Of a stretch of 20,805 nt of DNA, positions 1 through 8,582 are shown in pieces. The stretch spans positions 1-20,805 of the forward strand of contig JAVCCG010000054.1 in the NCBI GenBank assembly GCA_030765605.1, read 5' to 3'. Under the pieces are notes generated by a model. That model had not been told where the DNA came from. It saw only the letters and a program-made list of their open reading frames with translations, and did no database searches. The translations under genes and the position numbers were made by a program. The DNA is from Candidatus Alcyoniella australis (GTDB lineage Bacteria; Lernaellota; Lernaellaia; JAVCCG01; Alcyoniellaceae). Numbering within the stretch: the first letter of the stretch is position 1; the number at the start of each line of letters is the position of its first letter.

Positions 1-16
1 CATCCCCCACGCCTGC

Positions 17-47
17 AAAAAAATAAAACGGGCGGGTCGCCCCGCCC
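17..47 (-). terminator. Rho-independent terminator of the small lipoprotein gene
   Basis: Read on the minus strand, a perfect 7-bp GC stem (GGGCGGG/CCCGCCC, positions 30-47) with a GCGA loop is followed by a T-rich tract at 28 down to 17. It lies 28 bases past the stop codon of the minus-strand lipoprotein gene. This is a textbook intrinsic terminator. Confidence 0.9.
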
Positions 48-74
48 AAATTTAATCGGATCAATCCAATCGCG

Positions 75-686
75 CTAGGGCGTGATCTTTTTCGCCAAAT
101 CCTCGGTCACAACCAGCAGCACGAAAGCGCGATGGTAGACCCGCATCTGGTCCTGGAAGCGCTCCTGCCACTGCTGGCTCCAGTCCTCATCGAGCAGCGA
201 AAATTCGTCTTGGTAGATGCCCGAGTAGTAGTAGGCCCGGGCCCGCGCCAGCTCGCGCGCCGCTGCCGAATCATCGCCCGAAAGGCCCTGGCAGTGTACG
301 GCGAGCTTCTCCACGGCGTTCTGATAGGCGTTGAGCACCGCGCCCTCGCGCGTGGCCGCGCCCGAGGAGGTGCCGATGAATATCACGTGTCCCGGACGGT
401 CAACATTGCAGCGGTCGTAGCCCTCGGCCATGGCCCAGCACGGCCGCTGGAGCGGCTGTTGCGAGAGCACCTTGCGCTCGGGGCTGGACGGGCCGTTGCT
501 GATCGCTGTCAACGCGGCGGCCTGGGCCAACTGCGTGCCCTGGGCCGGAGCCGGGGGCAAATCGTCCGGCGGCTCGGCGCTCATCTGTTGTTCAACCCCG
601 GCCGTCGGTTGTTCGCCTTGCTTGGCGCAGCCCAGACACAGCACGAACAGCGCCGCGCAGAGCACTGCGATCAGTCGCTTACCCAC
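75..686 (-). CDS. Small putative lipoprotein of unknown function
   Basis: The 203-residue product is not a family I recognise. I start it at a GTG at 684-686 because an AGGGAG ribosome-binding site lies 7 bases upstream and the frame then opens directly into a signal peptide; the frame stays open further upstream, but that part is Arg/Ala-rich and not signal-like. Residues 1-19 form a basic then hydrophobic signal ending in a lipobox-like CLGC, with the candidate lipidated Cys at 20. The -3 residue is Cys rather than Leu, so lipidation is likely but not certain. A Pro/Gln/Ala-rich linker (25-80) precedes a compact domain (about 95-200) containing GTSSGAATREGAVLNAYQNA, an Ala-rich helical motif loosely like LPP20-type lipoproteins, and a Tyr/Trp/Gln-rich stretch. 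It is the last gene of the minus-strand envelope block and ends at a strong terminator. Exported location is fairly sure; the function is unknown. Confidence 0.75.
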   Translation of the reverse strand: MGKRLIAVLCAALFVLCLGCAKQGEQPTAGVEQQMSAEPPDDLPPAPAQGTQLAQAAALTAISNGPSSPERKVLSQQPLQRPCWAMAEGYDRCNVDRPGHVIFIGTSSGAATREGAVLNAYQNAVEKLAVHCQGLSGDDSAAARELARARAYYYSGIYQDEFSLLDEDWSQQWQERFQDQMRVYHRAFVLLVVTEDLAKKITP

Positions 687-725
687 TAAACATCTCCCTA
701 CGCCTGGCTCGCTCGCGTATTTTGT

Positions 726-756
726 AGCGGCTCCAAGCCCAATCCAAGCAGCCGCT
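726..756 (-). terminator. Inverted repeat downstream of the FG-GAP gene, possible weak terminator
   Basis: A perfect 7-bp inverted repeat (AGCGGCT at 726-732, AGCCGCT at 750-756) encloses 17 bases and lies 73-103 bases past the stop of the minus-strand FG-GAP gene. On the minus strand it is followed by ACAAAATA rather than a T-run, so termination would be weak. It could equally belong to the leader of the lipoprotein gene. Confidence 0.25.
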
Positions 757-828
757 TTAAACCGCTTGCTCCGCCGCGGCGAGCGTCGTTGTGCTTCGCG
801 CCCGGCGCGCTCGCCAGCCTTAAGCTGC

Positions 829-2652
829 CTATAAGGCTCCGCAGCCTCCGGTGCCGAACATACCAGGTTGTTCCTCGTCGTCGTCGTCATCGCCGTCCGG
901 GCAATCGACATCGACCTGCACCTGGTCGGGCTCGGAATCCTGCAAACAGTCGTTGACGATTAGTTCGAACACGTAGGTCCCGCATTCTTCAACAGTGAAG
1001 TTCGGGGCGACCGTCAACGCTTCCGCCAGGGTCGCGTCCGGGCCGGAGACCTGGGTCCAAGCATAGGTCAGCGCGTGGTCCTCGGGGTCGTAGCTCTGCG
1101 AGCCGTCGAGGGTCACCTCGTCGTCGATGTCAGCCTGCTGATCGTCGCCCGCGTCAGCCACCGGCGGCAGGTTGATCTCGGGCGAGTACACCAAGTAGAC
1201 CGCGCCCGTAGCATACTCAAACGGCGGTCCCTCAGTGCTCATCTGCGGCGCGCCGACCAACATGTCGGCAAGCATGTCGTTGTTCACATCGCCCATGGCC
1301 ACGCTCACGCCGAACTCATCGTACTCGCTCTCAGCGTTGATGATGTGCGTGGCGTCGTCTGGCAGGTTCAGCTCGTGGTTCGCGGGAAAGCCGTCGGAGC
1401 CATAGACCGCGTAGGCGCGACGCGTGCCCTCGTCGTTGAGGTACGAGCCGCCGAGAATATCGTCGATGCAGTCGCCGTCGATGTCGCCCGTGGCCAGGGA
1501 AACGCCGTAGTGCAGGGCTCTCGCGCTCTCGCCGAGGATCAGCACGTCAATGTCCGACGCGGTGTCCGTGTCGAGGCTCGCGGGCAGGCTGCTCGAGCCG
1601 TAGAACACGTAGGTCCGTCCGTCGCCGAATGCCTTCTCCGGCGATTGGCCGAACTCCGGCGCGCCGACGATGATGTCGCCGATGCCGTCGTAGTTGAAGT
1701 CGCCCGAGGTAATGTCGAACCCCAGGTTTTCGCCGGTGCCGTCGCGGCTGTCGATGGTCAGGTCGGCCGGGTCGCCGGCCAGGTCTTGAGTGTAGGGCGC
1801 GCCCCAGTTGGTGCGGCCGACGATCACGTAGGCCGTGCCGTCGCCGACCGGCTCGCCGATCAGCAGCTCGTCGATGCCGTCGCCGTTGACATCGCCCGCA
1901 TCCAGGCCGTTGCCGAAGCCGCGCAGGGTATTGGCCGCGATGAACTTCAGGTCGAAGTCAGCGATGGTCAGGATCGCTTCGGCGGCGAAGTCGCGGCCGA
2001 AGAACGCCAGCACCTGCCCCTTGCGGCTGATGACGGGATCGTTGGCGATGATCTCGTCGATGCCGTCGCCGTTGAGGTCGCCCGCCGCCACCGAGATGCC
2101 GAAGGCGCGGTAGGCGTCGGTTGCCAGTACGTTGACGTCGGCCAGCAGTTGCGGCGAGCTGTAGAGATTAAGCGGGATCTGGCTGACGCTCCACTGTGCG
2201 CGGCCATAGACCACGAACACGGCCCCCGTCGCCGACTCGGTGGCGGGGATCCGCGCGCCGGGCGCTGAGATCACCAAGTCGTCGATGCCGTCGCCGTTGC
2301 AATCTCCGGCGGCCAGGCTTGCGCCGAGTTCCCACGACGTGCCCATCTGGGCGCTGTCGTTGGTGATCTGCAGATCGACGATCGCGTCGTCATCCGCGCC
2401 CCAGTAGACGAACACGCGGCCGTAGGGGTATCCGCCGTCGCCGTTGCTGTTCCAGCCCGGGGCGCCCACGGCCACGTCGTCGAAACCGTCGGCGTCGAAG
2501 TCGCCCACGGCCACGGCCGTGCCGAAGTAGTTGTAGGTGCGGTTGCCCTCGAATTTAAGGTCAGCGTCGGCCGCCATGTCGAACTCGGCGCCAAGCACGG
2601 GCGCTGCGAACAGCAGCGCCAGCGCGATTGTAAGCAGGGTCGTTCTGTTCAT
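829..2652 (-). CDS. Exported FG-GAP beta-propeller protein with PKD-like domain and Asp-rich C-terminus
   Basis: The 607-residue protein has a Sec signal peptide (1-21, cleavage near LGA/EF). Seven FG-GAP repeats follow, with Ca-binding DxDxDG-type loops starting near residues 51, 117, 192, 254, 318, 390 and 455 (for example GDFDADGFDD and GDVNGDGIDE). Seven repeats are the number expected for a closed integrin-alpha-type propeller. A PKD/Ig-like domain spans about 497-582 (PVADAGDDQ, DGSQSYDPE, YAWTQVSGP). The end is an acidic linker (587-593) and a terminal GGCGAL. The ATG at 2650-2652 has GGGAG about 9 bases upstream. The gene starts 20 bases after the stop of the upstream OmpA-like gene, so the two are probably co-transcribed. 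Such proteins are typically surface-exposed adhesive or structural proteins; the ligand is unknown. The C-terminal Cys-Gly end resembles that of the C25 peptidase at 18500-20728. Confidence 0.88.
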   Translation of the reverse strand: MNRTTLLTIALALLFAAPVLGAEFDMAADADLKFEGNRTYNYFGTAVAVGDFDADGFDDVAVGAPGWNSNGDGGYPYGRVFVYWGADDDAIVDLQITNDSAQMGTSWELGASLAAGDCNGDGIDDLVISAPGARIPATESATGAVFVVYGRAQWSVSQIPLNLYSSPQLLADVNVLATDAYRAFGISVAAGDLNGDGIDEIIANDPVISRKGQVLAFFGRDFAAEAILTIADFDLKFIAANTLRGFGNGLDAGDVNGDGIDELLIGEPVGDGTAYVIVGRTNWGAPYTQDLAGDPADLTIDSRDGTGENLGFDITSGDFNYDGIGDIIVGAPEFGQSPEKAFGDGRTYVFYGSSSLPASLDTDTASDIDVLILGESARALHYGVSLATGDIDGDCIDDILGGSYLNDEGTRRAYAVYGSDGFPANHELNLPDDATHIINAESEYDEFGVSVAMGDVNNDMLADMLVGAPQMSTEGPPFEYATGAVYLVYSPEINLPPVADAGDDQQADIDDEVTLDGSQSYDPEDHALTYAWTQVSGPDATLAEALTVAPNFTVEECGTYVFELIVNDCLQDSEPDQVQVDVDCPDGDDDDDEEQPGMFGTGGCGAL

Positions 2653-2672
2653 GATCTATACTCCCTGACTTT

Positions 2673-4409
2673 CTACTGTTCGATGATGAATTCTACGCGT
2701 CGGTTCTGCGCGCGGCCTTGCTCGTTTGCATTGGTCGCGATCGGTCTGCTCTCGCCGTAGGGCTCGATCTTGAGCTTGGCCGGATCGATTCCCTTCTTCA
2801 CCAGGTAGTTCTTGACCGACTGCGCGCGACGGCGCGAGAGGTCCATGTTGTATTGGTCGGTCCCCTCCGAGGAGCAGTGCCCCTGGATCACGATGAAGTC
2901 AAACGCCTCGAGCTCGTTGATCTGGCGCACCACGTCGTCGAGCACGGGGTAGGATTTGGTGCGGATCACGTCGGAGTCGAAGTCAAAGTAGATCCGGTCG
3001 AGCTTCTCGATCTTGCGCCGTAGCTCGAGGACCTTGACGTTATCCTGATCCTTGACCACGGTCACGTCGTCGAACTTATCCTCGTAGCCCTTGGCGCTGG
3101 CGATCAGCTTGTAGCTGCCGGGCTGCCACTCCATCTTCTTTTCGCCGCCGGGCACGCTCACGGTCTGCTCTTGCTCGGTGTCCAGGTCGAACACCACCTT
3201 GCCGTCCAGCGGCTCGCCGGTGGCCTTGTCGCGCACGATCAGCGTCAGGGTCGTGGGCAATCTGTGCAGCACCAGCTTGACCTCGGTGGTCTCGCCGATG
3301 CGCACCTGGCCCTGCTTGGTGGCCGTGGAGTAGCCCTCCTTGGAGCCGGTCACGTCGTACATCCCCGGCTCGACCTTGGCCGTGTAGTGCCCGCGGCCGT
3401 TGGTCGAGGTATCCAGCTCCAGCGGCCCGCGGATCTCGAGATTGGCCTGGAGCGGCTCGTCGTTCTCATCGACCACCAGCACCTTGAGCTTGCCCTCGGT
3501 GGGCGCGCGACGGCAGTGGTAGTAATCCACGCCCGCGGCCAGGCGGTAGGCCGGGCAGCCCACGCCGCTGGTCAGTCCGGCGCCCGCACCGCCGATCACC
3601 CGCGGACCGGCGCCGAAGGTGTAGCGCAGTGTGCCGATGACCTCGATCGGGTTGGCCTGGAAGCGATCGACCGATCCCGAATCGACCCACGATCCCCAGG
3701 CCTCGACCGAGAACGACAGGCCGTTGTCAAAGGCGCGCGATACGCCCAGCCCGCCCTTCCACGCGTCGCCGACGTTGACGTCGTAGAGGTCCGAGTCGCC
3801 GCGGTACATGTAGCCGGCATTAGCCCCGACGTTGAGCACTTTAAAGTCGTGCTCGATCGCCAGGGTCGCGCCGCCGACAATGCGCCCCTCGCCCAGGAAA
3901 CGCTCGGCGTCGCCGGTGGGGAAGGTCGCATAGGGGGCCAGCGCCAGGCCCAGCCAGTGTTGATGCTGCTGCAGGATGCGGAACTTGATCTCCGCGCGGA
4001 TGTCGCCAAGCGACGTCTCGGTCCCCAGCTCGGACATCTCCGCGCCCTGGGCCATATCCTCGAAGGTGCGGCCGCGCGCCAGCAGGTGGACCGGTACGTC
4101 CAGGCCCACGCTGATGAAGCTCACCGGGCCGAAGGCCGCCAACAGGTCGGCGGTCAGCAGCTGGTTGAGCACGCCGGCCTCGGGCTCGTCGTCAATGCGG
4201 ATCTCAACCGGGCCGTTGGCGTAGTTAAAGTACAGCCCGCCGCCGAAGCCCATTGGGCACAGCGTGTGCGAATCCTCGATGGCGATGAAATTGCCGCCGA
4301 AGATCGAGGGCCAGAACAACTGGGCGTTGTATCCGTCCTCAGCCTGCGCCAGCGGCGCCGCCAGCACGATGGCCGTGCACAGCGCCAGTGCGATCAGCAT
4401 CCTTCTCAT
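2673..4409 (-). CDS. OmpA-family outer-membrane protein with two carboxypeptidase-regulatory-like domains
   Basis: The product is 578 residues. I place the start at the ATG at 4407-4409 because GAGGAG lies 7 bases upstream and a clean signal peptide follows (1-23, cleavage AQA/ED); the open frame before it is AT-rich leader. Residues about 25-300 alternate polar and hydrophobic residues with many Gly and aromatics (for example FGGGLYFNYA and YMYRGDSDLY), consistent with a beta-barrel. Two carboxypeptidase-regulatory-like beta-sandwiches span about 306-380 and 386-463. The OmpA/Pal peptidoglycan-binding domain is 472-578 (FDFDSDVI, GHCSSEG, NMDLSRRRAQSV, NRRVEFII). In OmpA/Pal domains the residue after GHx is usually the Asp contacting diaminopimelate; here it is Ser513, while Arg528 is kept, so binding may be altered. 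It probably tethers the outer membrane to peptidoglycan. It is the first gene of the operon with the FG-GAP protein. Confidence 0.9.
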   Translation of the reverse strand: MRRMLIALALCTAIVLAAPLAQAEDGYNAQLFWPSIFGGNFIAIEDSHTLCPMGFGGGLYFNYANGPVEIRIDDEPEAGVLNQLLTADLLAAFGPVSFISVGLDVPVHLLARGRTFEDMAQGAEMSELGTETSLGDIRAEIKFRILQQHQHWLGLALAPYATFPTGDAERFLGEGRIVGGATLAIEHDFKVLNVGANAGYMYRGDSDLYDVNVGDAWKGGLGVSRAFDNGLSFSVEAWGSWVDSGSVDRFQANPIEVIGTLRYTFGAGPRVIGGAGAGLTSGVGCPAYRLAAGVDYYHCRRAPTEGKLKVLVVDENDEPLQANLEIRGPLELDTSTNGRGHYTAKVEPGMYDVTGSKEGYSTATKQGQVRIGETTEVKLVLHRLPTTLTLIVRDKATGEPLDGKVVFDLDTEQEQTVSVPGGEKKMEWQPGSYKLIASAKGYEDKFDDVTVVKDQDNVKVLELRRKIEKLDRIYFDFDSDVIRTKSYPVLDDVVRQINELEAFDFIVIQGHCSSEGTDQYNMDLSRRRAQSVKNYLVKKGIDPAKLKIEPYGESRPIATNANEQGRAQNRRVEFIIEQ

Positions 4410-4720
4410 ATATTTACTCCTCGCTTGCATATTGGTCTGCCCTATTAAAAGGGTAGTTTCTATTCGCCGATTGAATGAATTTCCGTCAGGAACTATAAAT
4501 ATCGTTATCAATGAGACCCTGTCAAACTAAAAAAACGTTTTAATTATAATAATATAAGTAACGTTGAGGCCTCGGGGCGCGTGCTCCCCTCCGGCCATCG
4601 GCGACAGGTTCATGAGCAGCACCAATGCCGCCACACCCCGAGCCGCTTGGGTGGAAATTTGTCTTACCGGTAATAATAGGGCATATTCAGCGAGTAATCG
4701 GTCCTTGAGAACGGCCCCAA
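4410..4720. other. Divergent intergenic region with AT-rich core
   Basis: The 311 bases between the OmpA-like gene (minus) and the metallophosphoesterase gene (plus) contain no convincing gene. An AT-rich core at about 4490-4560 holds a perfect plus-strand TATAAT at 4545-4550 with no good -35 element, the overlapping minus-strand TATAAT at 4543-4548, and a minus-strand TTGACA at 4520-4525 whose best -10 (TATAGT, 4492-4497) is spaced too far. A broken inverted repeat (CTCGGGG near 4571, CCCCGAG near 4636) lies in what would be the plus-strand leader. Promoters in both directions are likely here, but I cannot place them exactly. Confidence 0.5.
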
Positions 4721-5956
4721 ATGATGTTGAAATTATCGCCACCGTATTTTCAAATATTAAAATATACAGCCTGCGGCATTGCAATCCTCGCCCTGGCCGC
4801 GGCCCTGTGCTGCTGCGGATACGACTCCCCTGGGGCGGAATGCGAGCCACAGTACATTGATTCCGAGTGCGGCCCGCCCACAGGCCGGGTCTATGCCGAG
4901 CATTTCTGGTTCGTGCAGATCAGCGATCTGCACCAGTCGCGGGACAACGGCTCGTCGGTCTTTGATTACGGCCTGACCCCCAAGGGCGATTACCAGGGAT
5001 TGCGCGAACAGCTCGAATATATCAACCAGGTGCTGCGGCCGGCGTTCGTGGTGGCCACCGGCGATCTGGTGGACGGCGGAGTGCTCGAACAGCTCCCCTG
5101 CCAGTGGCGCGATTATCGCCGCGGCGTGCTCGACGCTTGCTATGACGACCGTCAATATCACGACCTGCCGGGAAACCACGACGCCTACTTCGACTTTGAA
5201 CTCGATCACTTTCTGCGCTACTCGATCAGCAAAGAGACCCACCATTGGTGGACCGTGAAGACCGACGACGGCTGCCACGGGTTCGTGGCGCTTTGCAGCG
5301 TGGACCCGGGATACAACCGCGGGAGGATCGACGAGCGGGAGCTGGCCTGGATCGAGTCGGCGCTGGACGCGCTGGCGCCCTGCGGGATGGTGCTGCTCTT
5401 TGCCCATCACAACACCGACCAGGACCAAATCGCATCACTGCTCGGCCCCCAGGGCCTGCTGGCCGAGCGCGGCGTTACGGCGTTCGCCGCCGGACACGTA
5501 CACAACGACGGGCAATGGCACAACGCGGGCGTGCTCTACCTGCACACCGACGCGATGTACGTTAACCGTCCCGCAGGCTGCCGCGGCCGGATGCGGCTGT
5601 TTTCCATTGACCGCGGCAACCTCTCCTCAGCGCCCAAGGCGATCCTCGACTGCGGACCGCAGGTGTTGATCACCAGCCCCCAAGACGCGGCTGACGCCAA
5701 TCCATCCAACCCCCTGGGGCATGTGATCGGCGCGGAACTCGAGGTGCGCGCCCTGGGGCTGTTCGATCAGCCGTTGGAGCTGACGTTGAGCATCGACAGC
5801 AACGAGCCCCTTGAACTCGAGCCCATCGGCGGCTCGCTGTACAGCGCGCGCGTGGACTGCTCGGCACTGGCCGAGGGCCGCCATACACTCGAGGTTCGGG
5901 CCGCGGGATTCGATGATTGCGACAACGCGCGGCACAGCATCGAGGTCTTGCGATGA
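4721..5956 (+). CDS. Exported calcineurin-like metallophosphoesterase with C-terminal Ig-like domain
   Basis: The 411-residue protein carries all the metal-binding motifs of calcineurin-like phosphoesterases in order: DxH (D69, H71 in QISDLHQS), GDxxD (D115, D118), GNHD (N152-H153-D154), a conserved His pair (H229-H230) and GHxH (H259, H261). This predicts a two-metal phosphoesterase active outside the cytoplasm. Residues about 14-32 are a hydrophobic signal ending in ALCCCG. Lipidation at one of the three Cys is possible, but none sits in a canonical lipobox. After the catalytic domain, residues about 315-411 are beta-rich (LELTLSIDSN, HTLEVRAAGF) and look Ig-like, an arrangement known from TMEM62-like phosphoesterases. 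The start is the first of two adjacent ATGs; its ribosome-binding site is weak. It overlaps the next gene by four bases (ATGA), so the two are translationally coupled. The substrate cannot be told from sequence. Confidence 0.87.
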   Translation: MMLKLSPPYFQILKYTACGIAILALAAALCCCGYDSPGAECEPQYIDSECGPPTGRVYAEHFWFVQISDLHQSRDNGSSVFDYGLTPKGDYQGLREQLEYINQVLRPAFVVATGDLVDGGVLEQLPCQWRDYRRGVLDACYDDRQYHDLPGNHDAYFDFELDHFLRYSISKETHHWWTVKTDDGCHGFVALCSVDPGYNRGRIDERELAWIESALDALAPCGMVLLFAHHNTDQDQIASLLGPQGLLAERGVTAFAAGHVHNDGQWHNAGVLYLHTDAMYVNRPAGCRGRMRLFSIDRGNLSSAPKAILDCGPQVLITSPQDAADANPSNPLGHVIGAELEVRALGLFDQPLELTLSIDSNEPLELEPIGGSLYSARVDCSALAEGRHTLEVRAAGFDDCDNARHSIEVLR

Positions 5957-6567
5957 GTCGTTGGGCCGCGCTGTTGATCGCGACCGCGTTGCTCTGGACA
6001 GCCCCTGTTGCGGCCTCGGGCCCGCTGCTCGCGGGCGGATATCACCTGTTCACACCAAGCCCCTACCTGGACGAGCTGGCACGGTTCGTGGATGTCGGCC
6101 CGTTGAACGCGTTACAGCTCGAGCTGGGCTGGCGACAGTCGCTGACCACGCGGTTGAGCGTTGACGCGCGCGCAACGTACAGGCGCTCGGAGATAAGTAA
6201 GTCGCGCAACAACGCCCAGCTCGACCTGCGTTGGGAAGCGACGAGCGCGCTGTTCAGCCTGCGCGCAGCGCCGCTGGAGCGATTCTGGATCACGCCCCTG
6301 GTGGACGCGGGGGTCGGCGTGCACTACCTGCGCTCGAACCTGGATTACACCACGCGCGGCCAGGGCATCGAGAGCGGGTGCTGCTCGAACAGCGGCCTGG
6401 GCCTGCACGCCGCAGCCGGGGTGCTACTGCGCCCCGGACGTTGGCTGAACATCGAGCTGCTCTACCGCCGATCATGGGTGCCGCTTTACAACTTCGCGGG
6501 CTCGGGCCGCGTGTTCGACGTTGGCGGCCGGACCCTGCTGCTGGAACTTTTGCTCTCTTTGCCATGA
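5953..6567 (+). CDS. Small exported protein, probably an outer-membrane beta-barrel
   Basis: The 204-residue product starts at the ATG at 5953, which overlaps the TGA of the metallophosphoesterase gene (ATGA) and has GAGG 7 bases upstream; this placement also puts a signal peptide at the N-terminus (1-22, cleavage near VAA/SG). The mature part shows alternating amphipathic beta-strands rich in Leu, Arg, Tyr and Ser (for example LTTRLSVDARATYRRSE, LNIELLYRRSWVPLYN, RTLLLELLL) with Gly/Asn turns, and a length typical of small 8-stranded outer-membrane barrels. It ends in Pro rather than the terminal Phe usual for barrels, which weakens the call. No family is recognised. Coupling to the phosphoesterase suggests the two work together at the envelope. 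Confidence 0.72.
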   Translation: MSRWAALLIATALLWTAPVAASGPLLAGGYHLFTPSPYLDELARFVDVGPLNALQLELGWRQSLTTRLSVDARATYRRSEISKSRNNAQLDLRWEATSALFSLRAAPLERFWITPLVDAGVGVHYLRSNLDYTTRGQGIESGCCSNSGLGLHAAAGVLLRPGRWLNIELLYRRSWVPLYNFAGSGRVFDVGGRTLLLELLLSLP

Positions 6568-6640
6568 TCCGGGACCATTCCCTCGCCGCCTTGGGGTGGC
6601 CCACCGTCTACCATTTTGCAGCCAATACCTGACAGGGGAG

Positions 6641-6913
6641 CCGCGCATACTCGAGAAGAAGAGCAACCTGTTTTAGCTAGTAACTCTGTGCCTGGGCTAT
6701 TTCGCCGGATACGTGGTGTTCGGTGTGTCGCTCAAATGGCTGCTCAGGGACGGCCCGGGATTCCCCGGCATGCCCGGAATGGAAACGCAACACCACGGTC
6801 GGCGGGATGCTGGTCTGCCTGCTGGTGGCGCTGATGCGCTCGGCCTTGATCATCGCGATTCCCCGTGGTGCGGTGCTGGTCAGGATGGCGGCGCACCGAA
6901 GAATTTTTCCGAG
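6641..6913 (+). pseudogene. Remnant of a small membrane protein gene (in-frame stop plus frameshift)
   Basis: From 6641 one frame reads PRILEKKSNLF, then a TAG at 6674-6676, then LVTLCLGYFAGYVVFGVSLK and WLLRDG, which looks like a charged N-terminus running into a transmembrane helix. Near 6783-6800 the protein-like signal moves to another frame, reading TTVGGMLVCLLVALMRSALI and IAIPRGAVLVRMAAHR, a second hydrophobic segment with flanking Arg. An in-frame stop plus a shift between two helix-like segments is best explained by a decayed gene for a short two-helix membrane protein. No family is recognised, the ends are approximate, and sequencing error is an alternative explanation for the shift. 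Confidence 0.4.
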
Positions 6914-6943
6914 ACCGCGCCGCGTGTCAAACCCCGACGCGCA

Positions 6944-6960
6944 GGGGGAGCTTGTCCCCC
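6944..6960 (-). terminator. GC-rich hairpin after the dehydrogenase gene
   Basis: A 6-bp stem (GGGGGA/TCCCCC) with loop GCTTG begins 7 bases past the minus-strand stop codon at 6967. No T-run follows on the minus strand, so it may be only a weak or Rho-assisted end, or an mRNA-stabilising hairpin. Confidence 0.35.
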
Positions 6961-6966
6961 GGCCGA

Positions 6967-7815
<849 letters not shown>

Positions 7816-7941
7816 AACGCCTGTGCTCCGTTGCGAAATTCCGCTCCAACGGGAAAATAACTTAGCCGATCGGTCGCACAAGTCAAACGCGCGGGGCAGC
7901 CCTTTTCAGCACGCCTCGAGGCTATGGTTCGACAGTTGGGA

Positions 7942-8496
7942 TCAGCGACCCCGGCCGCCGCCTCCCTGGCCCTGGCCTCCCTGGCCCTGTCCCCGTCCCG
8001 GCATCTCGCCGCCGCGCTCCACGCAGCGCTGGAAGGCCGGCTGATGGTTGTCGCGCGAGGCATTACGCAGATAGACGAACACCTCGCGGATGTCCTGCTG
8101 GGTGACAAAGTTCAGGAACTCGTCGTAGAGCGCCACGTTCTCGACTTCGGCGCTCACGCCCTGCTCGCAGGCCTCGAGCAGCGAATCGGGCGCCTCGACC
8201 TTTGAGGCCCAGTCGTTGGTCGGCACGGTCACGCCGTACTTCTCGAACAGCGGAATCAGCATCGCACTGTGGCGCTGCTCAGCGTTAATGATGTTGGAAA
8301 ACGGCCGCACCTCACCGTGGCGCGCGATAATCGCGGCATAAAGCGCCTCGGCCTTGTACTCGTCGTTGAGCGCCGCCGTCAGTGCGTCGGCCGTGCGCTG
8401 GTCAAGTTGCTGAGCAACGGCCCGCCCCGGAGCAGCCGCGGCCAGCCCGATGAACAGCGCCAATCCTATCACCGCGATGGTCTGTATCTTTTTCAT
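7942..8496 (-). CDS. Secreted ferritin-like DUF2202 protein
   Basis: The 184-residue product has a Sec signal (1-28, cleavage near AVA/QQ) and one four-helix ferritin-like domain of the DUF2202 type. Helix motifs carry candidate metal ligands: DEYKAEALY (E46, E50), NAEQRHSAM (E73, H76), EVENVALYDEFL (E117, E119, E126) and RDNHQPAF (H151). The ExxH pair and the Glu-rich third helix suggest a di-metal centre outside the cytoplasm. The last 20 residues are a Gly/Gln/Arg repeat tail, as often seen in this family. The start ATG at 8494-8496 has AAGGAG 8 bases upstream. It lies 86 bases downstream of the lipase gene, and an inverted repeat sits in its leader. Metal storage or redox protection is plausible, but DUF2202 function is not established. 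Confidence 0.85.
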   Translation of the reverse strand: MKKIQTIAVIGLALFIGLAAAAPGRAVAQQLDQRTADALTAALNDEYKAEALYAAIIARHGEVRPFSNIINAEQRHSAMLIPLFEKYGVTVPTNDWASKVEAPDSLLEACEQGVSAEVENVALYDEFLNFVTQQDIREVFVYLRNASRDNHQPAFQRCVERGGEMPGRGQGQGGQGQGGGGRGR

Positions 8497-8516
8497 CTCG
8501 CATCTCCTTATCCGTT

Positions 8517-8537
8517 GGTTACACGTAAAGTATAACC
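8517..8537 (-). promoter_or_regulatory. Inverted-repeat operator candidate upstream of the DUF2202 gene
   Basis: On the minus strand GGTTATAC-5 bases-GTGTAACC forms an 8-bp inverted repeat with one mismatch, 21 bases upstream of the DUF2202 start. A minus-strand TTGACA lies at 8542-8547 and a -10-like TGTAAC at 8518-8523 (18-bp spacer), so the repeat would occupy the promoter spacer and -10. A regulator binding here could control the gene; the regulator is unknown. Confidence 0.45.
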
Positions 8538-8582
8538 ACTGTGTCAAGGGCCGAAGATGACGCCCGACATAATTGCGTGTCC

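Larger units (their letters stand above)
6568..6966. other. Gene-poor interval between converging genes
   Basis: These 399 bases separate the plus-strand barrel-like gene from the minus-strand dehydrogenase gene. They contain the degraded membrane-protein remnant described separately and a GC hairpin at 6944-6960. I see no intact gene, RNA gene or repeat array. Confidence 0.6.

Noticed and set aside
1075-2268. Long plus-strand open frame opposite the FG-GAP gene
   Set aside because: Composition is typical of an antisense shadow of high-GC coding DNA, while the minus strand has a signal peptide and seven calcium-loop repeats. The similar frames at 3171-4448, 8541-9818 and 17412-18338 were rejected for the same reason.
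4527-4860. Small genes in either strand of the divergent intergenic region
   Set aside because: The frames lack ribosome-binding sites and protein-like composition and run across AT-rich promoter DNA.
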